Below the pieces are notes generated by a model. That model made no database searches. It saw only the letters and a list, made by a program, of their open reading frames with translations, and was not told the origin of the DNA. Below are positions 12,401 through 18,467 of a DNA stretch of 34,394 nucleotides, piece by piece (position 1 is the stretch's first letter; every line of letters starts with the position of its first letter). A program made the position numbers and the translations under genes. The DNA is from an uncultured Bacteroidota bacterium (GTDB lineage: Bacteria > Bacteroidota > Bacteroidia > Flavobacteriales > Flavobacteriaceae). The DNA lies in contig CABXUL010000018.1 in NCBI GenBank assembly GCA_902515395.1, positions 1-34,394 of the forward strand, written 5' to 3'.

Positions 12401-15400
12401 TGGAACAAAAATAATAACCCTTACTGGTACGCCAACCCTTAGCGCTCTTACAAGTGGTGTTTCATCAAAAACCTGGCCTATAACTATCACTACTGTAAGT
12501 GGTGGCCTTTGCGAGAATCAAACTGAAATTGTAACGATTAAGGTAAACCCAAATTCAACTGTTAGTGTAACATCTGTAAGCCCCACATTGAATCAACCGG
12601 TTTGTGTCGATTCCTCAATCGCATCAATAACATTTACAATTGGTGGCGGAGCAAGTAATGCTGCTCTTATCGGAAACCCAATAGGTATTCAGTTAACAAG
12701 AACTCCTGGAACTGATAACTTTACAATTCACGGGAAGCCTGAGGTTAATATTGTAACCCCAACTACTTATACTATGACAATCACAACAATAGGAAATCAA
12801 GAGGGTTGTCAGGAAGAAACTGTTAGTGCAATATTAAATGTTTCACCTGATGATGGAATACAATTAGCTGCAGGCTCTGGACAGCTTATTCAAACCCATT
12901 GTGTCTCAACTGGTATAGATACTATTACTTTTGATTTAACTGGAGGTTCTAACACTGCTGAAGTTACTGGCTTACCTCAAGGAATCGAAACAAGTCTTAA
13001 CGTGGCATCAAGAACATTTAGTTTATCAGGTATAACCACTGAGATTGTAACTCAAACTACTGAATATAACTATACTGTTACAACATCAGGATCTTGTGAC
13101 CCTGCAATATTGAATGGAAAAATAACTATTGTGCCGAATGCCACTGTAACTGTTACCTCAGTAAGTACAACTTTAGACCAAACAATTTGCGACAATACTA
13201 ATGTTGATGCTATTACTTTTGAGGTTGATGGATCTTTTACTGACATAAGCTTTCAAATAGATCCAGCATTACCTGGATTTACTCCAGTATTTGACATTAA
13301 TTCTGGTATTGGGTCCCTATCAGGTAAGCCAAACACTGGAATTGTATCAACTACAACCTATAGTTACACTATAAGTGTGATTGGAGACGCTAATTCTTGT
13401 GAAACTGGATCATTTACTGGTGAGCTTACTTTATTACCAAATGATCAAATAACCCATATTGGAGCGAGTGGAGCAAAAGATCAAATTATTTGTAACGGTG
13501 ACAACCCTGCCCCAGGACCAAGCATAACTCCTATTGTATTTCAGATTTCAGGTGGGGGTGATTTTGCAATTGCGGAGGGTCTTCCAGATGGATTAACTCA
13601 ATCGTATAGCTCTACAACTAAAAGGATAACAATTGCTGGAAGTCCTAGTTTATCAATTACACAAACAACTGATTTCGACTATATTGTTAGAACTAATGGC
13701 CTTTGCTCAGAAATGAATGAGACAGGAAAAATTACTGTTAAACCTAATTCATTTATTACCCTTACCTCTTCAGCGACAACAGAAAGTCAAATTAATTTAA
13801 GAGCAGTTTGTAATAATGGAGACTCAATCGTTCCAATAACTTATTCAATTGGTGGAGGAACATTTGCTTTCGAAGATTCTGGATTACCAAATGGAATTGT
13901 GGCTCAATCTTCAGGAGTCGGAGAAATAACTATTTCTGGAACACCAGATACTAACGATACTGAAATTACAATATATACGTATGTAATTTCGAGCACTGGA
14001 AATGAATGTGGTCCAGAGACTAGTGTAACTGGTCAAATCCAAGTAAACCCCACGCCAAGCTTTAGCAATAAAGGCGCAATAACTATTGAGAATATTACGT
14101 GTTTTGGTCTCGCAAATGGTAAAATAACAGTGCCGAATGACATTAATGCTTTCCTCTCAGGTGGACAAAGTACTAACCAGGCGGAGATAAATACCCTAAC
14201 AATATCTGGAACTTTTGAGCAAGGTGACAGGTTAAGCGTGACCTTAGGGCCTGCACCAGCTGTAACCTATGAATACATAGTTAAAAATGCAAATTTTGGA
14301 AATCCAGCGCCTGAGAGTAATAATAAAATTGCAGAAAATTTTGCTCAGGTCATTAATGCAAATATTCCTGGTGAGGTACCAATCACTGCTAGCAATGCAG
14401 TTGCTGTTATAACTCTAACTGCTGACACCGCTGGAGTTCCTTTCGATGTCACACTCAACCATGGTGGTGATGGGGTCCAATCTGCTCAAAATGGTGAAAT
14501 TGTTGCACAAACCACGACTCCTAATCAAACTTTAAATTATTCTCTTAGTTGGACTGGTCCTGGAGGATTCACTAGTGCAAGTTCAAACATTGAAAATCTA
14601 GAGGTTGGTAAGTATTACTTAACAGTTGCTCTAACAGGAGGCTGCACATCCACCACTGAAGAATTTGAAGTAACTGAACCAACTCAATTAAGTATTCCTC
14701 AGCCAAGCGCGTGTGGAACTACTATTACTGCTCAAGCATCTGGCGGTACTCCAAATTATAGTTACACCCTTAGAAATTTAACTACAAATCAAAGCTACCC
14801 ATCAAACCTTGGTGCTATTCCAGGAGCTGTAGTATTTGATAGCACTGGAAAAGTTCAGGTTGGGGAGCTATTTAGAGTTGATGCAATAGATGCCAATGGA
14901 TGTGTTGTTCAATCAGTAGGCAATACTATGCCTGGTGCTCTTGAGATTACGGATGCTAACGTTAAGGTTGTGAATGATTACTGTAATGAAAATCCAGATA
15001 TTGGATTTGGTAGTATAATTTTAGATAGTGGAGGTCAATTAGCTGTCAGTGGTGGTTCAAATAACTATACTTACTCTTGGTCAGCGCCAGGCTTAAGCTA
15101 TACAAATAGTACAATGAATATAAACAATCTATCACCTGGAGTGTATAACCTCACAGTTACCGATAATGTTTTCGCTAATTGTATTGTTCAAGCTAGTTAC
15201 ACAGTATTAGGATCTGACCCACTTGATTTAGCTCCAACCGCAGGAAATGCTCCAAACGCTGTAACTGGTGTAAGTACAAATACTGCAGTAGACCAAAAAG
15301 TGACACTTAATTGCAACTCTACAGCTCTTGTTTTAGAGGTCCAAGCAAGCGGAGGAATAAATAATAATTACATATATAATTGGGATAGAAATGGAACTGC

Positions 15401-18400
15401 AATTGGAGGAAATGGTAATCAGTTAACTGTTGATCCTCCAGTATCTGGTATATATAATGTTGAAGTTTCCTTAGATATTTCAGCATTAGATCCACCATTT
15501 GGTTACTCCCAAACTGATTTAATTTGTACAAAAAGCTATTCATTTGAGGTTGTTATTCCAGCTGAGATGTCAGTTGAAGAAGATACTAATAAAAGAATTG
15601 TACCTGCTTGCCCTGGAGATTTTGCTCAGCTTGTGTTTAATGTAAATGGTGGTGCTGACGGATCAGGACCATACACTGTTCAATTTGATAATGGTTTATC
15701 TGGAACATCAGCTGGTCCATCTAACAGGGAAATAATAATAACAGGAATTGATACAAGTAATCATAACACATTCTCAGGCTATACTATATCTGGTGGAGAT
15801 CCTAGCTGTACAAAAGCAGGAACGCTTCCTTCTCAAATCATATTACCTAACTACAATGAAATAGAGATACAGGCAACTCCTCAAGACATAGATTGTTCTG
15901 CTAGTCAAGAGGGTAAAATAGAGTTTTCATATAATGGAAATCCTGATCTTAATACTCTGTCAATACAAATTAAATCTCCTGTATTGAATTACAATTATTT
16001 TAATACATGGCAAAATTTATCCTCTGGTGCTGGAAACGCAATAGTTGATATTGAGCAAGCTGGAACATATGAGTATACTATTTTTGGCACCCCCGTTTCA
16101 GGTGCTACATCTAATACTAATATATGTGAGCTAGACTCTGGAACTGTTGAAGTTTTTGACTCTGCCAACAGTCAGATTCTTCTTCTAGCCGTAAATGCTC
16201 AAGACCCACCATGTGATCAAGATACTGGAGGATCAATTGAGCTAGTAATTGATGAAACAACAATAACTCCACAAATGTCAATTAAGTGGCAGAAACTTAC
16301 TTTATCAACATCTACTGTAAGTGCCTCTACCTCTTCAGTTAGTACAGCTACAACTGAGGTTACTACTCAAGATTGGCAGTATGTACAATCATTAGAGGGT
16401 AATTTATCAGTTCAAAATCTTGTAAAAGGTTCCTATAGAGCAATCATAAGAAGTAATAATGAAGGGAACTGCGCAAATAATGAAATAACTACCTCAACTC
16501 AAGTTATTGGTGGAAGAGGATTTGAGTTATTGAATTTAAGGTATTTAGATGCACCTGCTGCTGACAGCTCTGTAAGTGAATGCTCTGTTGATAATATCAG
16601 ATATAATATCGAGTTTACACTTGCTAATGAGAAAATAACTGGGGGTAACATTGAGATAACTGTCAATAAGACAGGTGGAGCTGGAGTTGGATATTCTGAA
16701 ATATTTGATTCCTCCAATGCCTCATCTGATACAGCAAAAATAACATGGCCCTTAACCTCGGATAGATCTGGAAACTATAGGATTAAAAGTGTTCCATTTG
16801 GTGATTATGAAATAAAAATAAGTGAAACTGGAGGGGCAACTGATACATGTGAATTGAATCAAATTTTAATTATTCCAGGTCTGGAGGAAATTTCTTACAT
16901 CGGAGATATGTCTTATACCCTTGATAAGTGTGACCCTGAGTTTGAGTTATCTGCTGAGATTCAAGGAGGCGTGCCATTTGTGAGCTCTAATGGAGAACCA
17001 TTCTATAAATACAATTGGCAACTTAACTCAACTGAGTTTGGCGTATTAGAGTATACTGGAAAAACAATTACTGTGAAGTATCCTGGTGAAATCTCTCTTA
17101 CTGTTCAGGATAGTAAAGGATGTATAGTAGATATAACGAGCACTGATAAAATTCAGGTTAGAAATGAAATTTCTAGATATTACCTAGAAGAAGGTTTATC
17201 ACTTGTAACTAATGGTGTTACTCCTACAACTACTGCCGTATATGCATTAGAACCTTCCTGTGCAGATGCTGAAAGAGATGATGGTAAAATCAAATTTAAT
17301 GTTAAGGGTGGTAATTATATTGAAGGTAACAATACCGTTTCTTATCCCTACACAGTTCAATGGGAAAAGTACGACTCTGCATCCGGTTCATATGTATTAA
17401 TGGATGGCACGAACGGTTTACAAGACCTCTCTAATCAAGAATTTGCAAATGATTTAGTTTCTGGCCAATATCGTGTCACTATTGAACCAACTGATTGGGA
17501 ATGTTCGGTTAATTCTGTTGACTCCGGAATTGGAATAACCAAAGTCATAGTTGTTCCCCAAAATGACGATTTGATAATTACAAATGGTCCATTGATTGAT
17601 GTAAGTGAAACAAACTTTACTGATGGCTCAGTCACAATCTGTGATGTTGGTGGCTCTGGTTTCTTATATTTAAATGTATTTAACAATCAGGAAGGGGAAC
17701 TAAATTTTGAATATGAGGGTGTAACAGTTGCCTCAGAACAGTTAGATAACACATTATATAAGGTAAGAATTGATAGCTCAGTAGAGAAAGGTATACTTAC
17801 GATTAATAATGTCCAAACTGGTTGTAGATTGGAAGAGGAAATAAACCTTCAAATTGGTGAGCCCAATTTTAGCTTCAGCTCATTTAATTCTCAAATATCA
17901 GGTAATTCCTCTGACACACAGTTACCTATAATTTTAGCAAGGGAGGAAGTTACTTTTACAAACACTTCAACTGGAACAGCAAGTTATTATGAGTGGGATT
18001 TCGGAGATGGTGGACCAGTGGAGAGAAAATATAGCCAACTTGGAGGAACATCTTCTCCTGTAACAAATATATATGGAGTATCGGGTACTTATTATCCAAG
18101 ACTTAGAATGTACAATTCAATTGGATGCTACAAAGAAAAAGTTGAAACCCTGGTAGTAGGCAAAGGATACAATGTAATGGTTCCAAATGTATTCACTCCT
18201 AATAGTGATACATATAACGATATGTTTAAACCCCTGTTTAGTGGATTTAAATCAATTCAAATGACAATCTATGATTATAGAGGTAATCTTCTATACACTG
18301 AAGAAAATTCTGTAGACCCAAGCAATCCTCTCTCATCAATAAGTTTATCAGGATGGAATGGGGATACACAAATTGATTCTCCATATTATATTTATTCAGT

Positions 18401-18467
18401 CTATGGAACAACCCTATTTGGAGATATTGAGGTACAAAAAAGTGGGACATTTATAATTATCAGATGA
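429..18467 (+). CDS. Giant SprB-like T9SS surface adhesin (6012 aa), Ig-like/SprB-repeat/PKD/type B sorting domain
   Basis: A single intact frame encodes a secreted protein of roughly 600 kDa or more. Residues 1-24 form a Sec signal peptide (KK, hydrophobic core, cleavage before Q-T-P). Residues about 26-2250 alternate two Ig-like units: one with Y-[QK]-W-[QE] and a distal [YF]-R-R (eleven copies counted), the other with C-x-x-[DE]-x-[IL]-x-[FI]-T and a terminal G-C. Residues about 2350-2940 are less regular. Residues about 2943-4543 hold twelve He_PIG-like repeats. About 4545-5825 holds SprB-like repeats (C-F-G-L-A-N-G, N-L-x-x-G-x-Y-x-L-T-V). A PKD domain (W-D-F-G-D-G) lies at 5838-5914, and the C-terminal 98 residues (N-V-F-T-P-N ... 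G-W-N-G) are a CHU_C/type B T9SS sorting domain. Composition is rich in Thr, Ser, Asn and Gly. By family, such proteins act in adhesion or gliding; F. johnsoniae SprB is of similar size. The ligand and any gliding role are inference. A PorP/SprF gene follows directly. Confidence 0.9.
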   Translation: MVDVTLKKILFIFFLLLSFGSIYGQTPDLKAKAEGGGALPGGSIICKTDVVLFDASDSVGGLGFQFFYNGNPLGPPSGVPTITHTNFSNPSTFSVKVTQNADGSGTSSTTTVTIGTAGLLKVLTLYGAHTLTPSQTICPGGNVAEITATATPTATIAGSIINYQWQINNGSGWSNVVSPPSGQLASYTPPTGSVTITTSFRRLVSITNSITCEVPEAARISSIHTVLVSTSYTATLTTAPSPAEICDGESITFTAAPVADANYEFFLNDNSQGAASSENTFTVTPTDGQYVYVKITKNGCEVQSNSVTITVNNLPDPSLTTPGFAGSIICETSPPSVTAIPAGGVTHTFYVNDVLAVDGSVTGNTLDLSKVDLTGSTTVTIDVVVTDLITGCIKRTSVDDGSSLVLTINRLEGSNNITTNQVSYCTGEDPKLISGNANPNSSQGAVISYKWQERTPAESTVWEDILNSNSPNFDPPPTIGVGVHEFRRLVTSSLDSATCTPTNDLYFSNTVTLTVGGDAGVSPNVTLTTDIGGGGNTVCKDTNIILTATASPSVNWYEFIIDGASQGFQASPTNTFNSASSTVTFTGSVNVKVKVYTGVSTGTGCVGEDEFVVNINSQSNPNTIQYNGTNNLCNGDTPDASIQGVSNPISDLSALGGVIQYKWQYNNGGGWLDLDPSNSANFTPGALFATTSYRRISKSLYNGILCPVDNSLIASNVVTITVDAAPTPSAVLSSGLSSNTLCSGTNSITLDASLSTDGTSYLFFHNGVPASSHPSASSSFTTTATISDGHVFKVRVYSGANRTGCFDETEFTISINSISGINEIGPNNQTHCDASEVQMLNSSQPAPTGSGPTTYQWEIRPAATGNWDPIDGAISETLTPTVSGSSSAYRRQVSSTLNGVKCSVYSNIVTVTISTSTLTAQIDSDKPSHTVCASDTGNITFTATEDNGAASYRFYINGELVQNSTSKTYSHTISSFTSNATVTLRLYNDLGCFEEDQLIVKLNSLNPGVISGTTTVCANSSEIITLSNATSGTINGATAIDGDYQWQYSDDNNNWSDIIINGNNSSFNVPSVPAPPERYYRRLIKNTLNTVSCTLFSNTIKISVSTAPTPILSNNKTGVASSVLVCDDESLIFTGSGGQSFQFFIGGDLRLTTNFNSGPASANFNPANFGGIVDGDEVTVKVYNKVLNGGNPDPTACSSISSPVTVNINPVPNATISSDKLNNTICDDESFKITATAGGIAGASYEFSLNGVFSDIVTATSTETSVEFIPTAPFTNSILVSVKVTTPSGCVATTSLTMIENIINSPGTISGTQSVCFNAQPSEITGVTTATELSGSATITYQWQSSPIANFSSSVTTIIGATSENYTPNPLTETTYFRRLAVSVLNSKACTSTTDIVEVEVKDGPGGQLLLNGENVNSKTLCPDQNLILSVTGIADAANKSFEYRRGGVVINTSSSTIFEVPNPSGTANYSVHVYDMPLLGAGINPAACRSLTNSIVITIADEEVVQLDVTGAIGNTYCSGDNVVFTVASPAGTNYEFKLNDQPLQNGASNTTSSTNITNNSIVSVIVTLANGCTASTSVTLIENTIDSPGTITGTQSICFNGQPTQLSNATTASATNASATISYQWQSSPNADFSADVTTIGGAINENFTPGILSQTTYFRRLAVSVLNSKACTSTTDIVEVEVKDGPGGQLLLNGENVNSKTLCPDQNLILSVTGIADAANKSFEYRRGGVVINTSSSTIFEVPNPSGTANYSAYVYDMPLLGAGINPAACRSLTNSIVITIADDLDVQIGVTNAINNTFCDGDNVVITASVNPAVPVNIYSFKLNNVNQQTSVSDVYSSTTFPNSANIEVIATLANGCSFSSSVTLVKNEITSAGTITGTQIICNGETPQPITNLTTATTSSASATISYSWESSTDGVSFTLITGQVSQNYSPGPLVQTTLFRRVATSKLNDKECSRATAPPIEVFVTNDLAGGNIKPDTPQILCFGLAVQPATLTVTNSITGPLITYQWQSSSNGVNNWIDINLANGPSFVPPTLTSTETIYYRRQTLANGGGAGCEAFSDVHEIRVNDIQPGSIDPNSTATYCYGSNPGSINSITEASSTFGAISYQWQSRTAATGWVSITGATNNNYDPGALIETTFFRRSVTTTQSGTTCFEASNQVIINILPELNIGGVLANQVICENTQPADLTLNGATTGAGVTYQWEQSVDSDNWTDMAGEVTTTLQFSAVATQTRYYRAVITSAVNTPTALDQMQISLTKNANALAVGEIYFVKIGSGTYQFTTTNAASNTGDIGAGLSQEINDNAPGVSSSYDSDVNIISIIPLQSEISINTSVSTASHDLKLLSSETGDGCKAITDAIVIEVEQASTLNQTGGNPNSTALCPGESLGFNAGDEPPLIFEWGGGATSARVESLNPAYGIIVGPGGTITNLGGGFWRVEGVNSLTITGTAGPANNFTVRTEGSGCTEQNIDYSIVVKPEAEIPNVIMKGRNSIYNAVINSGGKWYNNTICQENENIDGGPVTAPTDFYTCFVNNGFNVLYNDFEWKLDPPTAGTIVENEFQTATIEITSDSNTVSASNEYRIIINGTTISPIIAEGTTINNLGVALRNAINGTAGINTIVTASWSNAQKTLTIKADQTNPPAPLYTFSRLNPTNAGNHAFLEEPAIAVSTQKMTVNWATAFSGTVTVSVRTTGCGIPSDYYNVLIDVVPETVPSTQASGVTTPIALNEQLCNGYTTGSVPSCEIHKWTANTQFFSASQGAFNNYGSLNWEIIDLPGGSIDITNPGNIDSRGVVDWNIGYWGPFQVRVTPVSCDSTTGTPVTSEIFTIGESNEQLALIAPLGGDATLPSCPIPAGVTTTTLKNFDNFPVRWYVSTLNAIETGGGANQNTVLNVFSRRLQADAGTNNTELTLYWKPGWSGTLIVTAEALDCPGIQRKYPIIIPGPADIQQVPGTGSNNQLICTGSAINDIEYHILGAATGVVSEASMNLPPGIIPVREDFIQSTVISLTQNPFFVINSNNKYVTTIDGVDYTYNVEVGDNLDDIGNGVRTSIASVISATYVAATNLLTIDGNLPGKRFSIVVNEPAANGVDFGIVTSTLVISKITLKGTPTAQASGTYNYTLTTTVPDGSCTSDSVGGFITISEKSTISLISGSISETVCDDAAMTPVKFQIGNALSADVLDSDLPSGVFDSFAGGVLTISGTPNIDPAQSTVFTYTVTTTNNLNGCTPEATFTAQIIVNPSPIITVAPGSNPNPTICAFETMAPLQFTVSNPAFGLEMIGGTLNTLDGVTSTLNIRPQILEHTFGGAGGVTETIAIKINGSEDFSTSAVATTTVDDVGSELAQKIHQDNKYNAVYDPGTKILRITSAFSGVAFSTATVTGTSNISISNANLIQTSAVFEITGIPSSTNNNPQTFNYILQPVGPSCVGGAVNFEGAITVNPISYGSHLGTSGAENQISCDGSAITPIQYNLIGASNAIPSATTPAWLQSSIAGGVLTISGTPNLNILVEQSYPYSYSLGGNFFGCGVASATVSGRITLRPKDHLTLISPAQSLNQNVCINEEIVDIVYEFSGSANAMAFNQPLGLPDGVEGQYTPRKQVYEITIGNGATGVDSETYIVYIGSTPYTYIAPAGSAADVVGDQISQKINGDIDVSATYEAATNKITVTAAAAGQSFGIFVPDQSSNSIDINDPLIATSPGIFRISGKPSNAVTPGSYTYTLTTPGIICDSDSVIGTINVKANSTISIVASNTNNQTVCDGDDLVSMVFNIGGGAKGAIYTGILPEGLDLYLDDPNNPTTATISGTLNTGDSASNIYDFTITTASNQDGCSEASFNATIIVDPKDSITLTSNNQTTSQEVCVESPINDITYEIGGNANSVDIVGLPPGVIQAPMSDRQQVSSILVTGPVINANQVYTIRINNTSHTVTSTGGEDQAALLTLLLNKINLESTVVSATNNAQNLILTGVASGVSFSVSKDRSANAMATLGNPVMQNGTKIITLTGTPTLSALTSGVSSKTWPITITTVSGGLCENQTEIVTIKVNPNSTVSVTSVSPTLNQPVCVDSSIASITFTIGGGASNAALIGNPIGIQLTRTPGTDNFTIHGKPEVNIVTPTTYTMTITTIGNQEGCQEETVSAILNVSPDDGIQLAAGSGQLIQTHCVSTGIDTITFDLTGGSNTAEVTGLPQGIETSLNVASRTFSLSGITTEIVTQTTEYNYTVTTSGSCDPAILNGKITIVPNATVTVTSVSTTLDQTICDNTNVDAITFEVDGSFTDISFQIDPALPGFTPVFDINSGIGSLSGKPNTGIVSTTTYSYTISVIGDANSCETGSFTGELTLLPNDQITHIGASGAKDQIICNGDNPAPGPSITPIVFQISGGGDFAIAEGLPDGLTQSYSSTTKRITIAGSPSLSITQTTDFDYIVRTNGLCSEMNETGKITVKPNSFITLTSSATTESQINLRAVCNNGDSIVPITYSIGGGTFAFEDSGLPNGIVAQSSGVGEITISGTPDTNDTEITIYTYVISSTGNECGPETSVTGQIQVNPTPSFSNKGAITIENITCFGLANGKITVPNDINAFLSGGQSTNQAEINTLTISGTFEQGDRLSVTLGPAPAVTYEYIVKNANFGNPAPESNNKIAENFAQVINANIPGEVPITASNAVAVITLTADTAGVPFDVTLNHGGDGVQSAQNGEIVAQTTTPNQTLNYSLSWTGPGGFTSASSNIENLEVGKYYLTVALTGGCTSTTEEFEVTEPTQLSIPQPSACGTTITAQASGGTPNYSYTLRNLTTNQSYPSNLGAIPGAVVFDSTGKVQVGELFRVDAIDANGCVVQSVGNTMPGALEITDANVKVVNDYCNENPDIGFGSIILDSGGQLAVSGGSNNYTYSWSAPGLSYTNSTMNINNLSPGVYNLTVTDNVFANCIVQASYTVLGSDPLDLAPTAGNAPNAVTGVSTNTAVDQKVTLNCNSTALVLEVQASGGINNNYIYNWDRNGTAIGGNGNQLTVDPPVSGIYNVEVSLDISALDPPFGYSQTDLICTKSYSFEVVIPAEMSVEEDTNKRIVPACPGDFAQLVFNVNGGADGSGPYTVQFDNGLSGTSAGPSNREIIITGIDTSNHNTFSGYTISGGDPSCTKAGTLPSQIILPNYNEIEIQATPQDIDCSASQEGKIEFSYNGNPDLNTLSIQIKSPVLNYNYFNTWQNLSSGAGNAIVDIEQAGTYEYTIFGTPVSGATSNTNICELDSGTVEVFDSANSQILLLAVNAQDPPCDQDTGGSIELVIDETTITPQMSIKWQKLTLSTSTVSASTSSVSTATTEVTTQDWQYVQSLEGNLSVQNLVKGSYRAIIRSNNEGNCANNEITTSTQVIGGRGFELLNLRYLDAPAADSSVSECSVDNIRYNIEFTLANEKITGGNIEITVNKTGGAGVGYSEIFDSSNASSDTAKITWPLTSDRSGNYRIKSVPFGDYEIKISETGGATDTCELNQILIIPGLEEISYIGDMSYTLDKCDPEFELSAEIQGGVPFVSSNGEPFYKYNWQLNSTEFGVLEYTGKTITVKYPGEISLTVQDSKGCIVDITSTDKIQVRNEISRYYLEEGLSLVTNGVTPTTTAVYALEPSCADAERDDGKIKFNVKGGNYIEGNNTVSYPYTVQWEKYDSASGSYVLMDGTNGLQDLSNQEFANDLVSGQYRVTIEPTDWECSVNSVDSGIGITKVIVVPQNDDLIITNGPLIDVSETNFTDGSVTICDVGGSGFLYLNVFNNQEGELNFEYEGVTVASEQLDNTLYKVRIDSSVEKGILTINNVQTGCRLEEEINLQIGEPNFSFSSFNSQISGNSSDTQLPIILAREEVTFTNTSTGTASYYEWDFGDGGPVERKYSQLGGTSSPVTNIYGVSGTYYPRLRMYNSIGCYKEKVETLVVGKGYNVMVPNVFTPNSDTYNDMFKPLFSGFKSIQMTIYDYRGNLLYTEENSVDPSNPLSSISLSGWNGDTQIDSPYYIYSVYGTTLFGDIEVQKSGTFIIIR
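4551..4936 (+). repeat. 386-bp direct duplication inside the giant gene, copy 1
   Basis: This segment (residues 1375-1503) reappears 852 bp downstream with only two mismatches, at 4843 and 4845. It covers the end of one Y-Q-W-Q unit and the whole following C-P-D-Q-N unit. The offset of 284 codons keeps the frame. Confidence 0.95.
5403..5788 (+). repeat. 386-bp direct duplication inside the giant gene, copy 2
   Basis: This is the second copy, residues 1659-1787. The two differences (5695 and 5697) change S-V-H-V into S-A-Y-V. Identity stops abruptly on both sides, although the flanks remain homologous at the protein level. Confidence 0.95.
7171..7460 (+). repeat. Recurrent module A in the giant protein
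   Basis: About 75 residues with the pattern Y-F-V-K-I-G-S-G-T-Y, then D-I-G-x-x-L-x-x-E-I-N, then a final I-I-S-I-I strand. It sits inside the last Y-Q-W-E unit, after S-A-V-N. Boundaries are approximate. Confidence 0.55.
8121..8400 (+). repeat. Recurrent module B in the giant protein
   Basis: The pattern is Y-R-I-I-I-N-G-T-T, then N-L-G-V-A-L-R-N-A-I-N, then V-T-A-S-W and K-T-L-T-I. It is embedded in a Trp-containing unit between residues about 2565 and 2655. Confidence 0.6.
9423..9719 (+). repeat. Recurrent module C, nested in He_PIG-like unit 1
   Basis: The pattern is Y-V-T-T-I-D-G-V-D-Y, then D-D-I-G-N-G-V-R-T-S-I, then A-T-Y-V-A-A-T-N-L-L-T-I and R-F-S-I-V-V. It follows L-P-P-G-I and precedes the host strand that ends L-K-G-T-P. 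Confidence 0.7.
10320..10600 (+). repeat. Recurrent module D, nested in He_PIG-like unit 3
   Basis: The pattern is I-A-I-K-I-N-G-S-E-D-F, then D-D-V-G-S-E-L-A-Q-K-I, then A-V-Y-D-P-G-T-K-I-L-R-I and A-F-S. The host domain resumes at F-E-I-T-G-I-P. Confidence 0.7.
11211..11490 (+). repeat. Recurrent module E, nested in He_PIG-like unit 5
   Basis: This is the clearest copy: Y-I-V-Y-I-G-S-T-P-Y-T-Y, then V-V-G-D-Q-I-S-Q-K-I-N, then A-T-Y-E-A-A-T-N-K-I-T-V and S-F-G-I-F-V. It begins after R-K-Q and the host resumes at F-R-I-S-G-K-P. Confidence 0.75.
12107..12370 (+). repeat. Recurrent module F, nested in He_PIG-like unit 7
   Basis: The pattern is Y-T-I-R-I-N-N-T-S-H-T-V, then L-L-N-K-I-N, then V-V-S-A-T-N-N-A-Q-N-L-I-L-T and S-F-S-V. 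It begins after R-Q-Q and the host resumes at I-T-L-T-G-T-P. Confidence 0.7.
14185..14475 (+). repeat. Recurrent module G, nested in the first SprB-like repeat
   Basis: The pattern is L-S-V-T-L-G-P-A-P-A-V-T-Y-E-Y, then I-A-E-N-F-A-Q-V-I-N, then I-T-L-T-A and F-D-V-T-L. It splits an SprB-like repeat between its L-S-G-G and the later S-W-T-G-P-G-G-F. It is the most divergent copy. Confidence 0.55.
18171..18464 (+). other. T9SS type B (CHU_C) C-terminal sorting domain of the giant protein
   Basis: The final 98 residues carry N-V-F-T-P-N, then a D-x-F-K-P core, I-Y-D-Y-R-G-N-L-L-Y, G-W-N-G-D and a closing beta strand with K-S-G-T-F-I-I. This is the gliding-motility-associated C-terminal domain, which directs export through the type IX translocon and typically needs a PorP/SprF-family partner. 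A PKD domain at 17940-18170 precedes it. Confidence 0.9.

Larger units (their letters stand above)
9256..14058 (+). repeat. Twelve tandem He_PIG-like Ig repeats, four with a nested module
   Basis: Each unit of about 100 residues has C-[DNV], then I-T-[FY]-x-I-G-G, then G-L-P-x-G, then [IL]-[ST]-[IL]-[ST]-G-x-P, then Y-x-Y-T-[IV]-T-T and a final [IV]-T-[VI]-x-P. Twelve units can be counted (about residues 2943-4543). Units 1, 3, 5 and 7 are about twice as long because an extra module splits them after the G-L-P-x-G loop; units 2, 4, 6 and 8-12 are not interrupted. Confidence 0.8.
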
